A DNA stretch of 64,000 nt from Botryosphaeria dothidea (Eukaryota > Ascomycota > Dothideomycetes > Botryosphaeriales > Botryosphaeriaceae): assembly GCA_011503125.2 (NCBI GenBank), contig WWBZ02000073.1:1860001-1924000 (forward strand). The letters are read 5' to 3'. Shown here in pieces: positions 12,194 to 24,244 of this stretch (the stretch's first letter is position 1; each line of letters begins with the position of its first letter). The notes under the pieces were generated by a model. That model saw nothing but the letters and a program-made list of their open reading frames with translations. It was not told where the DNA came from and did not search any database. The position numbers were made by a program, and so were the translations under genes.

Positions 12194-14146
12194 ATGGGAG
12201 CCCATCAATCTGTCGAGGTCGATGGCAATTCCGGATGGCTGGCCTCATCCCCATTTGCCGGGTGCTGCGCGCCCGGTGGTCGCTCAGACGAAGAGGTTGA
12301 CCCTTTTCAAATTAATAGCGGTTGGTTCATCTGTCCTGCTCTACACTGCGTCTGTCCATCACTGTACTAACCTTGGACAGGGAACGGACGGAGAAGGAGC
12401 ATAACAAACGATCAGCCTCGGTCACTCCGGCCACTGCTGCTGGAGCAGCACTCATCACGACAGTTACCGCGGCCGTCGACAGGCCATTCCATGAGGCAAT
12501 GGGTGGGCACGCGACAGGTCGAGTCACGCACTCCAGGTTATCCGCACTTGAGCATGCGTGCGAACAGATCGAAAAGTAGTGGTCGCCCATTAATATCAGC
12601 ACCTACCGACTTCCGTCACCTCGATGGCAGTGGCACCGCTCTCCCGCAGACCGCAACCATCTCGAGGCCAGTAGGTCGCCCGGCTCAGATCAACACCCAG
12701 CCTGGCTCCCATTTGCGAAGAAACCCCACCTTTCGTCCGCTGCAGCTGTCAATTTATCTCCCCGACAACCAGTTGTCGCCTCTTCCGGACTTCACTAGAA
12801 ATAGTTGGGACAAGAAGCCGGACAAGTTGGCATTCCCTGGTCAGGCGCACGTGAGGAATAGGTCGGATTCGATGTGTACTGAAGCCGGATTCCGCATTCC
12901 CAGGAAGCCAATTCCCTCCTACGTTGATGGCTGGTTTGGTGAAGACAGCGCAGATACGCGGACAGTGGACATTCCACTACGCCCTGTGGTCAAGAGATCC
13001 AGTACGATGCCCATGCCTGAGCGACCCAAGACTATCACCGCCGACATCTGCACTCGCGAACGCGAAACTGCCTCGCCATTGCCAGTCTCTGGACCTTCCT
13101 CCCCTCGGATGCGCTCCAACACAGAGCCTCTCAATCCGGCCCGCAGCCTCCGAAAGCGCCCATCCTACAGGTCACCACGTGACAGCGTGGAGGATGCTAT
13201 CAATGAACTCAACTCCATTGTCGAGGAGCGCCGTGCGAAGAAGTCTGCATCAAACTCTCCGAAGCAACACCACGTGCCGGCTCTTGCCCCCAACTTCAAG
13301 ATGCATGTCCGCTCCGAGACCCTGTCGGACATTGGATCGGCCCTCTCCGTTCCATTTACATCGAAACCGCTTCCATCTATCCCACCCTCGCCCGTTGCGG
13401 AGAATGACAGGGACTCGGCCTACGATTCTCCTGCCATTCGTTCCGTGAACAATTCTCAGACTGACCTTCTTACGCGCTTCCCTACTCCACCTGACCAGAC
13501 TGGCCGCAACAACACTTCAAAGAGCCGCCTTGCGAACTTCATGCAGCGCCGCAGGAATAACAGCTCATTGGATTCTTCCGAAACTTTGACTTCATTGACC
13601 TCTTCCAAGTTCGGCCACACCCGCACCGCTACTGACGATACCTTGAACTCTTTTGCCTCCTCCGCCACCGCAACCTCGGATACACCTTTCTATCATGGCC
13701 CCTCTCCTCTCGGCCTCCGCTCCAACACCATGTCCTCCCGCCCAGATGTCTCTCCATCCATCGCTTCAACCGCTGCCAACTGCCCCACCAACTCTACGAT
13801 ATCCACTCCTGCGACCATCTCAACATTCCATGACGAAGCCGACGAGGAGGAAGACGATGACAATTCGGACGCGCGAAGCTCTACTCCAGACACCACCGTA
13901 TCCACGCCAGTTGCGCCGCTGCCCGAAGGTGTAAGCCCACGTAACCTCAGTGTACCAAGTTTTGGTGTTGCGATGGAGCATCGTGAACGGCAGGGCAAGA
14001 GCTGGAGTGCGGTTGTGGAAGAGTTGGACGACAAGAGGATCGAGAATGGTGAAATGATGACATTCCCCGGGGCGTACGTCGAGTCTGATGACGAAGAAGA
14101 GCAGCGTGGACGGTCACGATACAGTGCCGTCGGTGTTGCCTTTTAA
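12194..14146 (+). CDS. Disordered protein with N-myristoylation-like start and CRIB-like motif
   Basis: Exons 12194-12320 and 12381-14146 give 630 residues. The intron has a GTTGGT donor, a CTAAC branch point and an ACAG acceptor, and joining restores one continuous frame from MGAHQS. Gly2 with Ser6 matches the N-myristoylation pattern, and Cys24-Cys25 could be palmitoylated. Around residues 114-125, ISAPTDFRHLDG matches the first half of the Cdc42/Rac-binding CRIB motif (I-S-x-P-x-x-F-x-H) but lacks the usual following His-x-Gly. The remainder is rich in Ser, Pro, Thr and Arg and looks disordered, with an acidic patch near residue 530 and a conserved-looking C-terminal block (GKSWSAVVEELDDKRIENGE). 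No kinase or other catalytic domain is present. I infer a membrane-attached Rho-GTPase effector or scaffold; the CRIB call is tentative. A start at 12491 would lose the lipidation signal. Confidence 0.75.
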
Positions 14147-14963
14147 GCACCATCGCGGTTCGCATTCGGCCGAGCTTGACGGTTTCTATTCGGAACAGAT
14201 TCCCTTTAAGATTTAATTTGTTTTCTCTTGTCTATTGGCGCTATCAGTCTCATCGACTGGATAGTTTCGTTTCGTTCGACGTTTGATGGGGAACTTCCAT
14301 TCCCTCCCACAAACGGTAAAAAAGAAGTCGTCTGAAAACTGGGTTTTCTTTGGGAGTATTGGTTCGCGAGGCTCTTATGCGCATGGATGACGGCTGGGAC
14401 GAATGGGCCACGGTTCGGATGGTTGGATGATATGGTTCGGCTTTTATTATCATCTCTTCACACACCCTGACATTTTTCTTCTCTGCAAATTACCAGCCTT
14501 CGGATGAAGAAGGCCTGAAGGGTCCATCCTTGATCGGGATCGGATTTCGAAAATCTGTTTGTTGGTGGTTATTACCCCCAGGATTTGATTCCCATGTACA
14601 AAGTAGATAGCTTCGTTACTACCCTTTTCACCATTATTCCCCATCACCCTTTTTACCTACGTACCTACCTACTACCTACTCGCTTCTTACCGATACCGGT
14701 CTAATAATCAACAAATTATTTTTACCTCGATTTTGGTCTGTCGATTGTGACATGCCCTCGCCAGGTTCTCATCCATTCATCAACCATCCCCATCCCTCCT
14801 CTCCACGCAATCTACCCCGCACATCTGCCTAAGGCTGTCATCCCTCGGGACCGCTCGTCTCCGCAGGATGATGCGCGCGCGAGGGCCGTTGCCGCCCGCC
14901 CGAAACGTTACGGGATGCACGTTACGAGCTGCTCGGCGTACACGTGAGAGTACGTGGCGCAGC

Positions 14964-14996
14964 ACCACACACACACACTCTCTCTCTCTCTCTCTT
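14964..14996. repeat. (CA)n-(CT)n compound microsatellite
   Basis: A run of CA dinucleotides passes directly into CT dinucleotides in intergenic DNA. It is a simple repeat likely to vary in length. Confidence 0.9.
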
Positions 14997-15175
14997 CGGC
15001 CTTGGCTGTCGCGCGCACTGCTACCACGTATTCGGATACTCCATCTTCCGAGGAAGGATGGCGGGGTAAGGGCGGGGCGAAAAAATGGGGCTCTCTTTTT
15101 TTGGTTTTCGGATACTCCTTGTGGTCATTGTTGTTGCGTCGGATGTTTTGGGTGGTGTTTTTCCGGTCTTCTTTT

Positions 15176-15203
15176 GGGAGGGGGGCGTTTTGGGTGGGGT
15201 GGG
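15176..15203 (+). repeat. Potential G-quadruplex tract
   Basis: Five G-runs of 3-6 bases at 15176-15178, 15180-15185, 15192-15194, 15196-15199 and 15201-15203 are separated by loops of 1, 6, 1 and 1 nt. This satisfies the usual G3+N1-7 quadruplex pattern on the plus strand. It lies in a roughly 300-bp G/T-biased tract. Confidence 0.75.
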
Positions 15204-18200
15204 AAGCGTGCTTGGGTGTCTGGCGGTTGTGGTGTGTGGGTGTCGTTGGTTGTGTGGAGCGGGGAGGTGGATGGATGGATGGGGTTGATTGGGGAAGAGT
15301 GTGGGGGAGGGTGGTGGTTGTGGTTTCGTCCTGTTTTTGCACTTCCCCCCAAAATGAGTCCCGCTCGTGCTTACTTTGGACATGAGAAATAGTGGGAGTT
15401 GGGTAGGTAGGATGACGTTTTATCTGCAATTGTGTGCGCTTTTTTATGTTTGGGCTCCAGTTTTTAGGAAGCCGGTTTATCTTTTCTATCGTGGTTGACC
15501 GTTATCTTCAGGTTCTGCACTTGAGAACACGTCAGAGAAAAGAAAATTCAGTACCATTTTAGGAAATGGAGAGAAGTCAAAAACTCATGTGGATGCTGCA
15601 TGCAAAAGCTACGTCAGTTTCGCATAGATTCACATGCGTTGCGATTTTGTGGAAAAGTGAATGAAGGTTTCCAGAACAGTATTTCGCACCGTTGAGAGAA
15701 ATAACCACGGCAGAAAATCTTGTGCGCGTCACCAAACACACGAGCGCGGATGAACAAGCGAGTATGGCTCCCAGTTTGTGGTCCCGGGAAGGCTGGGAAG
15801 TCATCAACGTGGCGCTTCTTAGATACTGGGCCATATCCAGCAACAGAAGGCCCGAATTTACACCCTGAAGGCGTCGCCTGGCTGAAGCGACATCTATGTA
15901 GAGCCTCGTACCGATGCTGGTACGTACGAACAAGCACCTCAAAGGGCAGGGGAATCCTATTCTCTCACTTGCATGTTCGGGGTCGATGGATCTATATATA
16001 GCTTTAGACTACAAAGGTAATAGGCATCATAAGAATAGGAAACTTTGTTCCAACTTTGGATACTTTCTTTCTTCAATCTTTCTACCAATTAGTATAACGA
16101 ATGGCGAATCCGGTGGGGCATCTTCTGCGGTCAACAAGGAAGACTGTGGCACACTACAAACTTTGCACATCTCGTCGCTTGATGAGGGATAAATGCTGCA
16201 TGATCCTCTAAGTGCTGTTGTGTCCCATGTCAGATTAGTTAGATGTTGCGGTGTCCAGATCTACTACCTCAGTCATCACCAGCTCCACTTTGTCGACGTG
16301 CCACAGCATCATTGGCATGCGGGTGAAGAGTCCGGATGAGGGATCTACGGTACAAGTGGTTCCTGTACCGGCTAACTAAGCTTACGCATGCGTGGCGGAG
16401 CTTAATCGACATTAGCATCTTGTTGTGATCTACGTTGCTGCTGAGACGTAGCGCTGATGTCAGCTCCACAGCTCGCCGTCACCATCTTCTCAGGGCCAAA
16501 TCCTCATACCTTCTCCGCCTATTTGCCACTTGCACTGCCTTCTTATCTCTCAGCTGAATGAGCTTGGAAGGCAGGGAGCGTTCTGCAGATCTTGCAGCTT
16601 TTTTTGTTGCCCAGGGCGGGCTTGTACGATTAAGCAGATCATTTTAGAGAGCACGGGCAATCGGGAAATTCAATTGTTACTGGAAGCATGCATACGGAAG
16701 GTTACTACATCTGACGGGTACTGGCAGCGCCTTTCAACAAACATGACTTTATGGAGAGCGAAAGTATTGCTTCGAACGCATGCGAATTGCTTCGGGTGGC
16801 AAGGCTATCCGGAAAAATGTGGCGGGACAATGGGTGATGTAGATGATGTTGTATTCGTGATCTTCTTAAACGACCTGACTAGCTAACTAACTACCTGATG
16901 TCGATGACTGCCCCTTTGGCGTTGTTATATGACAAAATGCTTCAACCACTTAAGATAGTCTTTTCCCGGCTTATCTGTGTGAGTATCCCATTTAAAGCTG
17001 ATTGTCGTCTGTAGCGCCTCTCTGCAAGAACTTGGAGAGGCTGTGTAGATCTGGTCCATTGCTTACGAGTGTTGTGGAAATTAGGGCTCAATGCACACCG
17101 GATCAAAAAACTCTAGAGACACAATCCCTAGAACGATCTCTATGCCCCTCATTCCTGCTTATCTTAATATGCAGTAAGCTGTCTTCGAAATTAGCTAAGA
17201 ATTATTGAGCATCGTCTGCGAAATGGAGGGAGACTGCTAGAACAGCAACCGGTGTATCAATCGCAGATACGGTGGCAACAAAGAAACGGTACCATCATGT
17301 TCTTGACAGCATGTCAAGCCTTCAGACAGCTGGCTTGATAGGCAGCTCAAGTAAGAAAGGAGGTTAGATTAATGATGTCCCTAGTGGATTCAATTGTCTT
17401 GTCTTGCGTTGTTTATCGTTCGAGAAAGTCCTGAAGCAAATCTGGTTCTTTGAAATCAATGGGGTTACATCTGCTTCAACACCCAATTCACGCATTCTAT
17501 GAAGAGCGAAAGGTAACATATCTGTTGGAAATCATCACACAGATATGCTAATCCAACTTGGCATGTGGATTCCAAAATGATTTTCTATTTGGGCATACGA
17601 CTCGTAATTAGTGAGGGAGAAAGAAAAGACATCCTAGAAGACTCGCATGTATGAGACTTCAAGTTTGTCATCACCAAATTCCGAGAAGTAACAGTAGATG
17701 GCCGATCTGACTAAAACGCAATATTCAGAGAAATTGGTTGAGAATTCATCCTTGTTTTTGGAGAAGAAAATAGAAGCAAAAGCCTGCGCGGTAGCTCAAC
17801 ATTAATTTCACCTACTCCACACCACTGCCAGGATTCAAAATAGAGTCTGAACAGTGGAAATTATTCAACGAGCGCGTATTTAGCAAAACATGAAGATAGA
17901 CGCCAGCCCAGATCACAGCGATCCGCAAAGGCGCTCGGACCGTGACGAGTTCAATTGGCAATGAGCGTACCAGGGCAGGGCTGTGATGACCTGATAGCTT
18001 AGAATCCCTCCACTCCTGCACATCAGTCTAGACTCTCGCGGACGACAACATTACAAAAATTACAAGGCATCCCACCGGATGCGCGGGGGTAGAGGAAAAA
18101 AAAAAGCAAAGTACTACGAAAGGGAAGAGAAGTCAAAAATCGGGCGATCCTGCAGATCGACGTCTCCCATGCGACCGCTCATCGTCCGTAATCCTAACTT

Positions 18201-21200
18201 CAGCTTGTCAGCCGCAAACCGTCGGTCCGGAAACCGCCGGCCGCACGGTCCGCGGGGAAAGTGGGCTCAACTGCCGGGTCCAAGGGTTTCTGAACATGAA
18301 AGCAGGTTTTGTTTTTTTCGTTTTTTTCCTCGTCGAAAGGCAAGGCTGGTAATTCACGGAAAAGCGTGGTTTCACTGGGGTCCCAACATCCCATCGGGCA
18401 GCGGAAGCGGGCCGAAGCGACCGGTGTGGGTACAACAGTACAATCCAGACTTCAACGTATAGCCGTCTCCCTTGGGCCGACAGCAGGACCGGTGAGTAAG
18501 TAGGGCGTTGTTATCATCAAAAGCAATTAGAGATCATGCAGGACAGAAATGAGGCGCTATGGTGATAAGGATTAGTCCTGTTTGTGTGGCAAGGCAAACG
18601 GAGTCCACAGGTGGCGTTTGGGCATCGGGCAGCCAGTTGGATGACGACCATTTGCTCGAGCATCCAAAAAATTCCTCATCCTCACTATACTTGGGCATTC
18701 TTCTTCAAGGATGTTTGCCTCCTTGGGTACCAGCTGCCGATTGCTGTCCCATGATTCGAAGAGGGTCTGCGTAAGGCCAGCGGCGCTCGGTCTGGTGGGA
18801 TCGTTTGCCTCAACGGTGGCTGATGATAGAAGACAAAAATTAGAAAAAAGAACATTTTCCCCCTGGACGACACTTTCGAAGACGAGCATGACGATAAATT
18901 TGTTGTTACACGCCAGGCCGCAGGGAAATGGAAAATCAATAAATGACCGTGCAACGGCGGCCGAGCAAGCGCTGGATAGCCGCTCAGCTGCGGGCCGTGT
19001 TGCATCAAGCTGCCAAAGCTGTCAGCACCTAGTTGGCGGGACAAATAAAGTAAAATCCAAATCGAAGGTTCGTAGGCTGCCGTTGGACCGGTAGGTCGCC
19101 CCTTTCTTCGGGCATCAATTTCCAAAAGACGATGCTCAGGAGAGCAGCGTGGTTCGTTGTTGGAAGTACGGCCGTGGAGGTGCAGACGGCATGACCGTTG
19201 CACGCGCAAATACGACCGTCGGCGTGCAGCAAATGGCGATTCCGCTGCAGCTCAATGAGTAGCAAAAATTGCGGCACCCGTATGGCGTGTGGGCGACAGC
19301 CTTGCCGGCCGTTGCGACCTACCGAAACGAGCCAGGTTGGCCCCCGAGGATCGTGGCTCGTTCAGATCAATGCACAGGAGCAGTGGAAATTGGTCGTGCG
19401 ACAGTGACCGAGTGAATGGGGGCGCTGGCCGGTTCCCCATGGCGCCTGGGCAAGGCAGGCGATGATTGGGTAATCGAGGTCTGGCCGGGCCATTTGCGCG
19501 TGCTGCGTTCTGCGCACCGTCTGGCGCGTTTGCGGACGCAAGAAAAAAAAAGATGGGCCGATGCGAAGATCGCGATTCATGTCGGCCCGCGCATCTCCCG
19601 CCGACGTGTTTAAACCAGCAGCCAACCCCGGCCTGTCACTCCCTTTTTCCTGCGTCAGCGGCAGCGTGTAGGAAGTACTTCCGGCAAACCCATTTTCTGG
19701 CAAGATCCAACTAGGCCCTGGGGCTCCCTGCCAGACGTTCCGCAGCCAGGCCCCGTCCTCGTAAACGGCGAGGCTAACTGCTTTGGACTTACCGGTCAGC
19801 CGCTCAACGGCTCTGACGTGCAACGGGGGAAGGACGACGACGAAGCCGTGCAAGCTCGGGCTGGCCCAAGCTTGCCTCCATCTTTTCTCTACAGGCTAAC
19901 GGCCGGCTCCCGCCTGCGGCAGATACGCACGTACTCAAAAGTAGCTGCTAGCTGGTCTTGGTATTTTCGGTTGGCTTCCCCGGGAGCCCTAAATTGTGAA
20001 GGTTAACCGTTAGGAGTCCTGCGGCTTTACGGATTGCCTTACGGAGTGCCGGACCTTGAGAGGGTGATTTTCTTCGCTCGTATTGCGCCGGAGGGCCCGG
20101 CTGCTCTCGGACGCGCGTCAAGAAGAGAACGATCGGACTGCATTGGGCGGGCCGGAGCTCCAAGCGCTGCTGGTAGCCGGGCCTTCGTGGAGAGGCTCGA
20201 CGCGAGGCGCCCGACAGCAACGCGCTTTAGGCAGTGCTGCGCCACACCACTGGCGGGGATTATATTTTTGACGCCATGACAAGCCCAGGGCAAGGCGGAG
20301 CATCCTCGGGACCTATACACCCCCAATAGACGACGATGACGCACGCGCAAGGCGGAGGACCGAGGCTGCAACGCCTCGAAAGGGGGCAGCGCGGCATTGC
20401 CTCGAGGCCGCCGCCCCTCGGAGCGCCCAGCTCAGCGGGCCCCGTGGAGCATGTGTGTTGTTTTCAACCTGCGACCGCCAGACCTTACGGCGGGCGGGGC
20501 ACGGATCCTTGCTGCACGATCCTCGGCCACGGCACTCTGTTCTGAGGGACGGCGAGCAACAAGCGATCAACGAGCATCGACGAACGTGCTTGCAGACGGG
20601 CGGCTGACTCATCGGCACTCGGAACCTGGCCGTTGGAAAAGCATCCTTGCATCACTTCAGATGGAGGGCAGCATGACCAGCGCCCGGCACGAACCGACAA
20701 CCAGGTCCAAAGGGGCGGTTCCACAGAGCAAGCGCGCAGCAGCTGTCGTGAAGGCCGCGGTGCACCCGGAGGTAACCGGGACGCTCGCATTCCAGCCGTG
20801 GGCGGCCGCGAGCAGAGCTTCGTGGTCGCCCCGGCTGGTGGATCTGCTGGAATGTCAATATGCAGACGGCCAAACCGGGTATCTGGTAATTTCCCATGCA
20901 GAGGCGGAGAATCCGGCGGATCTAGCGCCGGCGGGCCTGGGTTACGAAGAGCATGCTCGAAACGCACCAAAGGGGGGTGGGTGGTGGTCAGCGAGCGCGG
21001 ACAGCGTGGAGCTCCAGGTTACAGCAGCGCGAGAGGTGTGCGCCAAGGGAGAAGAAAGCGACGTCGACGCCTTGGCTCGCGAAACCCGGGCACAGCAGCG
21101 GCGGCCCAGGAATCCGCGGGGGCTTGGAGGGCTCGCCATACACCGGAGCCCGGCAACGCGAAAAAGAAGCATGCGAGGGGAGCGGCGATCGAGCGGGCGT

Positions 21201-21920
21201 CGAGTCTGCACCTCTCCGTTCTGGGAAGTCTGACGGTGCAGCAATGGGCGGACAGAGCATCTGAACTTTGCGATATGCATCCAGCGGCGTGCAAGGAGAG
21301 CAGCAGGCGATCTGGAGAGCAGCGACGGCAGTATCAAAACATCAGGAGCAGCAGTCAGTGCGGGCGGCACCATTCGCCAGATACGACAGGGCGGGTTTGA
21401 TCGACGGCCGCGCAGCAAAAGCAGACTCGCTCGTCCAAAGCAGTGCTAGAACAGACGGGCTTGCCTGGACGGGCTGACAAAGAAGAGCGGTCTCGAGAGC
21501 AGTTCGCGGGCAGGCACAGCGGTTCTTTCCAGCGGATGCAGGTCTCACCTCTTGTCGGTAGGCGAGCGACCCGGGGCCATGGACGGGCGCGTTGCTGCGG
21601 TGCATCTCGCGTCTGCCCGTCGCCAGCGCGCCGCCACCGATCCTGTGCAGCCGCCTCGCGGCGTCGCCATGCCCAATGGAGCGGGCACGGCAGGCGGCCG
21701 TCGAGTGCGGTGAGGGTTGCTGTGGGCGAGCGCGTGCGGGCGCGGTGATCAGGGGGGATGCGGTGGTCTGGCCCTTGGGCAGGCTGAGGGCGCGCACGGC
21801 GAGGCCGCGAGTAAGGCGGGCTGGTGGGGATGGCGCAACGCGCAGGCCGCGAGATGAGCAGAAGACGCAGTCGCAGACGAGGCCTGCGCGTGCGGACGCG
21901 GCCGTGGAGTCGCTGTCGCT

Positions 21921-22007
21921 GCCGCCGCCGCCGCCGCCGCCGCTGCTGCTGCTGCGCGGGGGGGGGGGGGCGCTGGCGGGCGGGGCTGGGGCAGGGCGGG
22001 CCGGGGG
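21921..22007 (+). repeat. (GCC)7-(GCT)4 triplets plus G13 run and G-quadruplex tract
   Basis: Seven GCC units (21921-21941) and four GCT units (21942-21953) are followed by 13 consecutive G (21958-21970). Further G-runs extend to 22007, separated by 1-7 nt loops. The tract should be slippage-prone and able to form quadruplexes. It lies about 2.2 kb upstream of the medA start. Confidence 0.85.
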
Positions 22008-24244
22008 CGTCTGGTGGTGACGGTGCCTGCATAAGCTGGTGCTGTTAGGCGTGAAGGGCGCGCATAGCCGGCTGGGCTGCGCTGAGCGAGTGCGATCGTG
22101 GCGTAGCAGAGGCAGAGGACGCGCGCAGGGCCCTGGCGCCCGCTTCTCGCGGAGATCGACACAGCCGCCTCGTTCAGCTGGCTTACCGCCTCGGGCAACC
22201 GCGGGCTTTGATCTAAGTAAAGAGCCCGCACGCAAGGGAGCGCCGGCCTGCCGGGCCCCGCGATGACGAGTGCGCGCTGGGCTGGCAAACGCGGCCGGTG
22301 GGCTAGCTCGCAGTGGGCCGCGCGGGCCGGCTCTGGCTCTGGCGCTGGCGCCCTCACGGCTGCTGTCTGTTGCGGCGCCGGCTGCAGCAAAAGAAAAGGC
22401 GCGCGCTGCGCAATATATCTACAACGGCGCGCGGTGGTGAATAGAGTTGGGTCGGTGGAGCGCGCAGGGGTGCCTGCATAGAAGCCGCGCTGGATGGACG
22501 TCGGACTGACCACCACCATCCCAAACTGCCACCCAGTGTTCCCCCAGCTCCGCCCAGCGCCCCCGATGCCCATCCCTTCGCACCGGCCACGGCCGCGCTG
22601 CCGGGACGCCCGTGGCCTGCTCCATGCTCGCTGCGCTGACCATCAGCAGCGCCTCAGCGCACGCGCATTGGCTGCGCGCCGCGCCATACCAGCCTCAATG
22701 CCTGCCAGCACCGCGCTGCCCGCTGACTGGCCCCAGCACGCCCTTCTTCACGCTCGCCGTGGTGATGCTGATATATGCCCGCCCGGTCCCGTTGCGCTGC
22801 CCGCCTGCGGCTGGCGTCGCGCTCCCGTCGTCCAATTTCTCGACGTCACTCGTTTACATATCTCGCAGCGTGCGCCGCCGCTGTTCGTCCTGCCTGCTGC
22901 TGCTGCTGGATTGTGACTCAGCGCTCAGGCCCGAGGAGAGCATTCCCAGAGCTCCCGGCCAGCCCAAGTGTTCAGCCTACGTACGACGCCCTGCCTCGCC
23001 CACCGCGCGCGCTCCACCTCCTGCCCGCCGCGTGGCGCCCCGGCCCCCGTCCAAGGGCCCGTCCTGACAGCTGAAGACGCAGAGCCGCACGCCCCGCCGT
23101 CCAGACACCTGTCTTCTCGCCCGCTACGCGTGTTCTGCACCCCCTCTCGGCCGCAGGCTGACTCAGTGAAAGCTTACCGCTGACTGTGTAAGTATTATGC
23201 CCTTCCCAGAGCTACATGCCCCAGGCACGACAGCTCCGCGACTCACCCTCCGCATCCGCTCGCCCTCTCCTTGCATGTTCAGACACCCGTCAAGCTTCCC
23301 CCATAGACCCAGCCAATCCCCCTCCCCGTTCCCAGCTGCCCGGTTTGACCTCTCCTCTATCCAGACCGCATACATCCAGGCTAGTCTCACCCGCTCGGTT
23401 TCGGCATCATCCACCACGCCCGCCGACTCTTCGACTCTTTGTCCTCCCGGTCAGCCTCTCCGGCAGCTCTGCACGTTCGCGAGACTCGCGCCTGTGTTCA
23501 TACCTGCTCATCGTCAATTCAGGTTTTTTCTCCGCCCAGCCAAAGCGATTGTCACGGCCTGCCCGCGCTGCCTGCCCGAAACAGCTGTCGCAGTGGCTAC
23601 ACTAGGCCGGGACCGCGCCCGTGGGACATTTATCAAAGACCCCTGCAATCTCTCCCATCTCTCATGTGTTGTCCCTCATAGTCCGGTTCGACCTGTCAGC
23701 CGGGAGCATATTTTCGCGCCTCTCCTGTTCGCGGCGCCCGTTTAGCCTGCAATCGTCCTTTCTCTGCACCCCTCTCCTATGCTAGGAAGCAATCCATGTA
23801 TTGGGAGACAAATTCATGACATCCGCACCCCCCTTGCATGTCTCAACTCTCCAGATTTCTCCCCAAGGCTTGATAATCGGAGCGCAACCCGTCTTACTCT
23901 GACTGACGACCTGCTCCGTCAAGCGGGCTCGCGTTGATGATACACACGTCTAGGTGAGTGAACCGAGTGAGTGAGTGACTGGCTGGCTGAGCGAGTTTGG
24001 CTGGAGCTGCGCCGCGTCCAGGCCCCAACTCCGACCCCAACCCCGGCTGCCTGTTGGCCGCTGCCTAGGGCCACTGAACTGACGCGCGAGCGCACACAGA
24101 GCGATTCCGCCTGCGAAGAGCCTCGAGGCACCTCTCATTGTCGACGAAGACTGCGACCCTTCAGAGCCATCGTCGCTGCAGTTCGGCCCAGACGGCGAAC
24201 GAGGTGCTCTGGCTGGCGCTGGACTAGGTGCCGCCCTACTGTCC

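Larger units (their letters stand above)
14147..24244. other. 10.1 kb region without a supported gene, upstream of medA
   Basis: No recognisable coding gene was found on either strand. About 14150-14750 should be the 3' UTR of the previous gene and its flank. About 15060-15350 has a marked G/T-rich plus strand with a G-quadruplex pattern. About 15480-18100 is relatively AT-rich, with only short frames and no transposase or reverse-transcriptase motifs. About 18100-24000 is GC-rich and full of long overlapping open frames on both strands, as expected by chance at such composition; their translations are Arg/Pro/Ala-rich without domains. The last 300 bp before the medA start contain no ATG. Part of the right-hand half may be medA promoter and leader. 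Confidence 0.55.

Noticed and set aside
12491..14146. Treating the CRIB-like gene as one exon starting at 12491
   Set aside because: A well-formed intron (branch CTAAC, ACAG acceptor) joins it in frame to an upstream exon with a better start at 12194.
14908..15429. His/Pro/Thr-rich open frames opposite the G/T-rich tract
   Set aside because: They are the translation of a simple-composition tract, with no domain or neighbouring exon.
20397..22573. Long overlapping open frames of 225-297 codons on both strands
   Set aside because: They lie in very GC-rich DNA where stops are rare. The translations are Arg/Ala/Pro-rich, have no domains, overlap in several frames, and no splice signals tie them into a gene.
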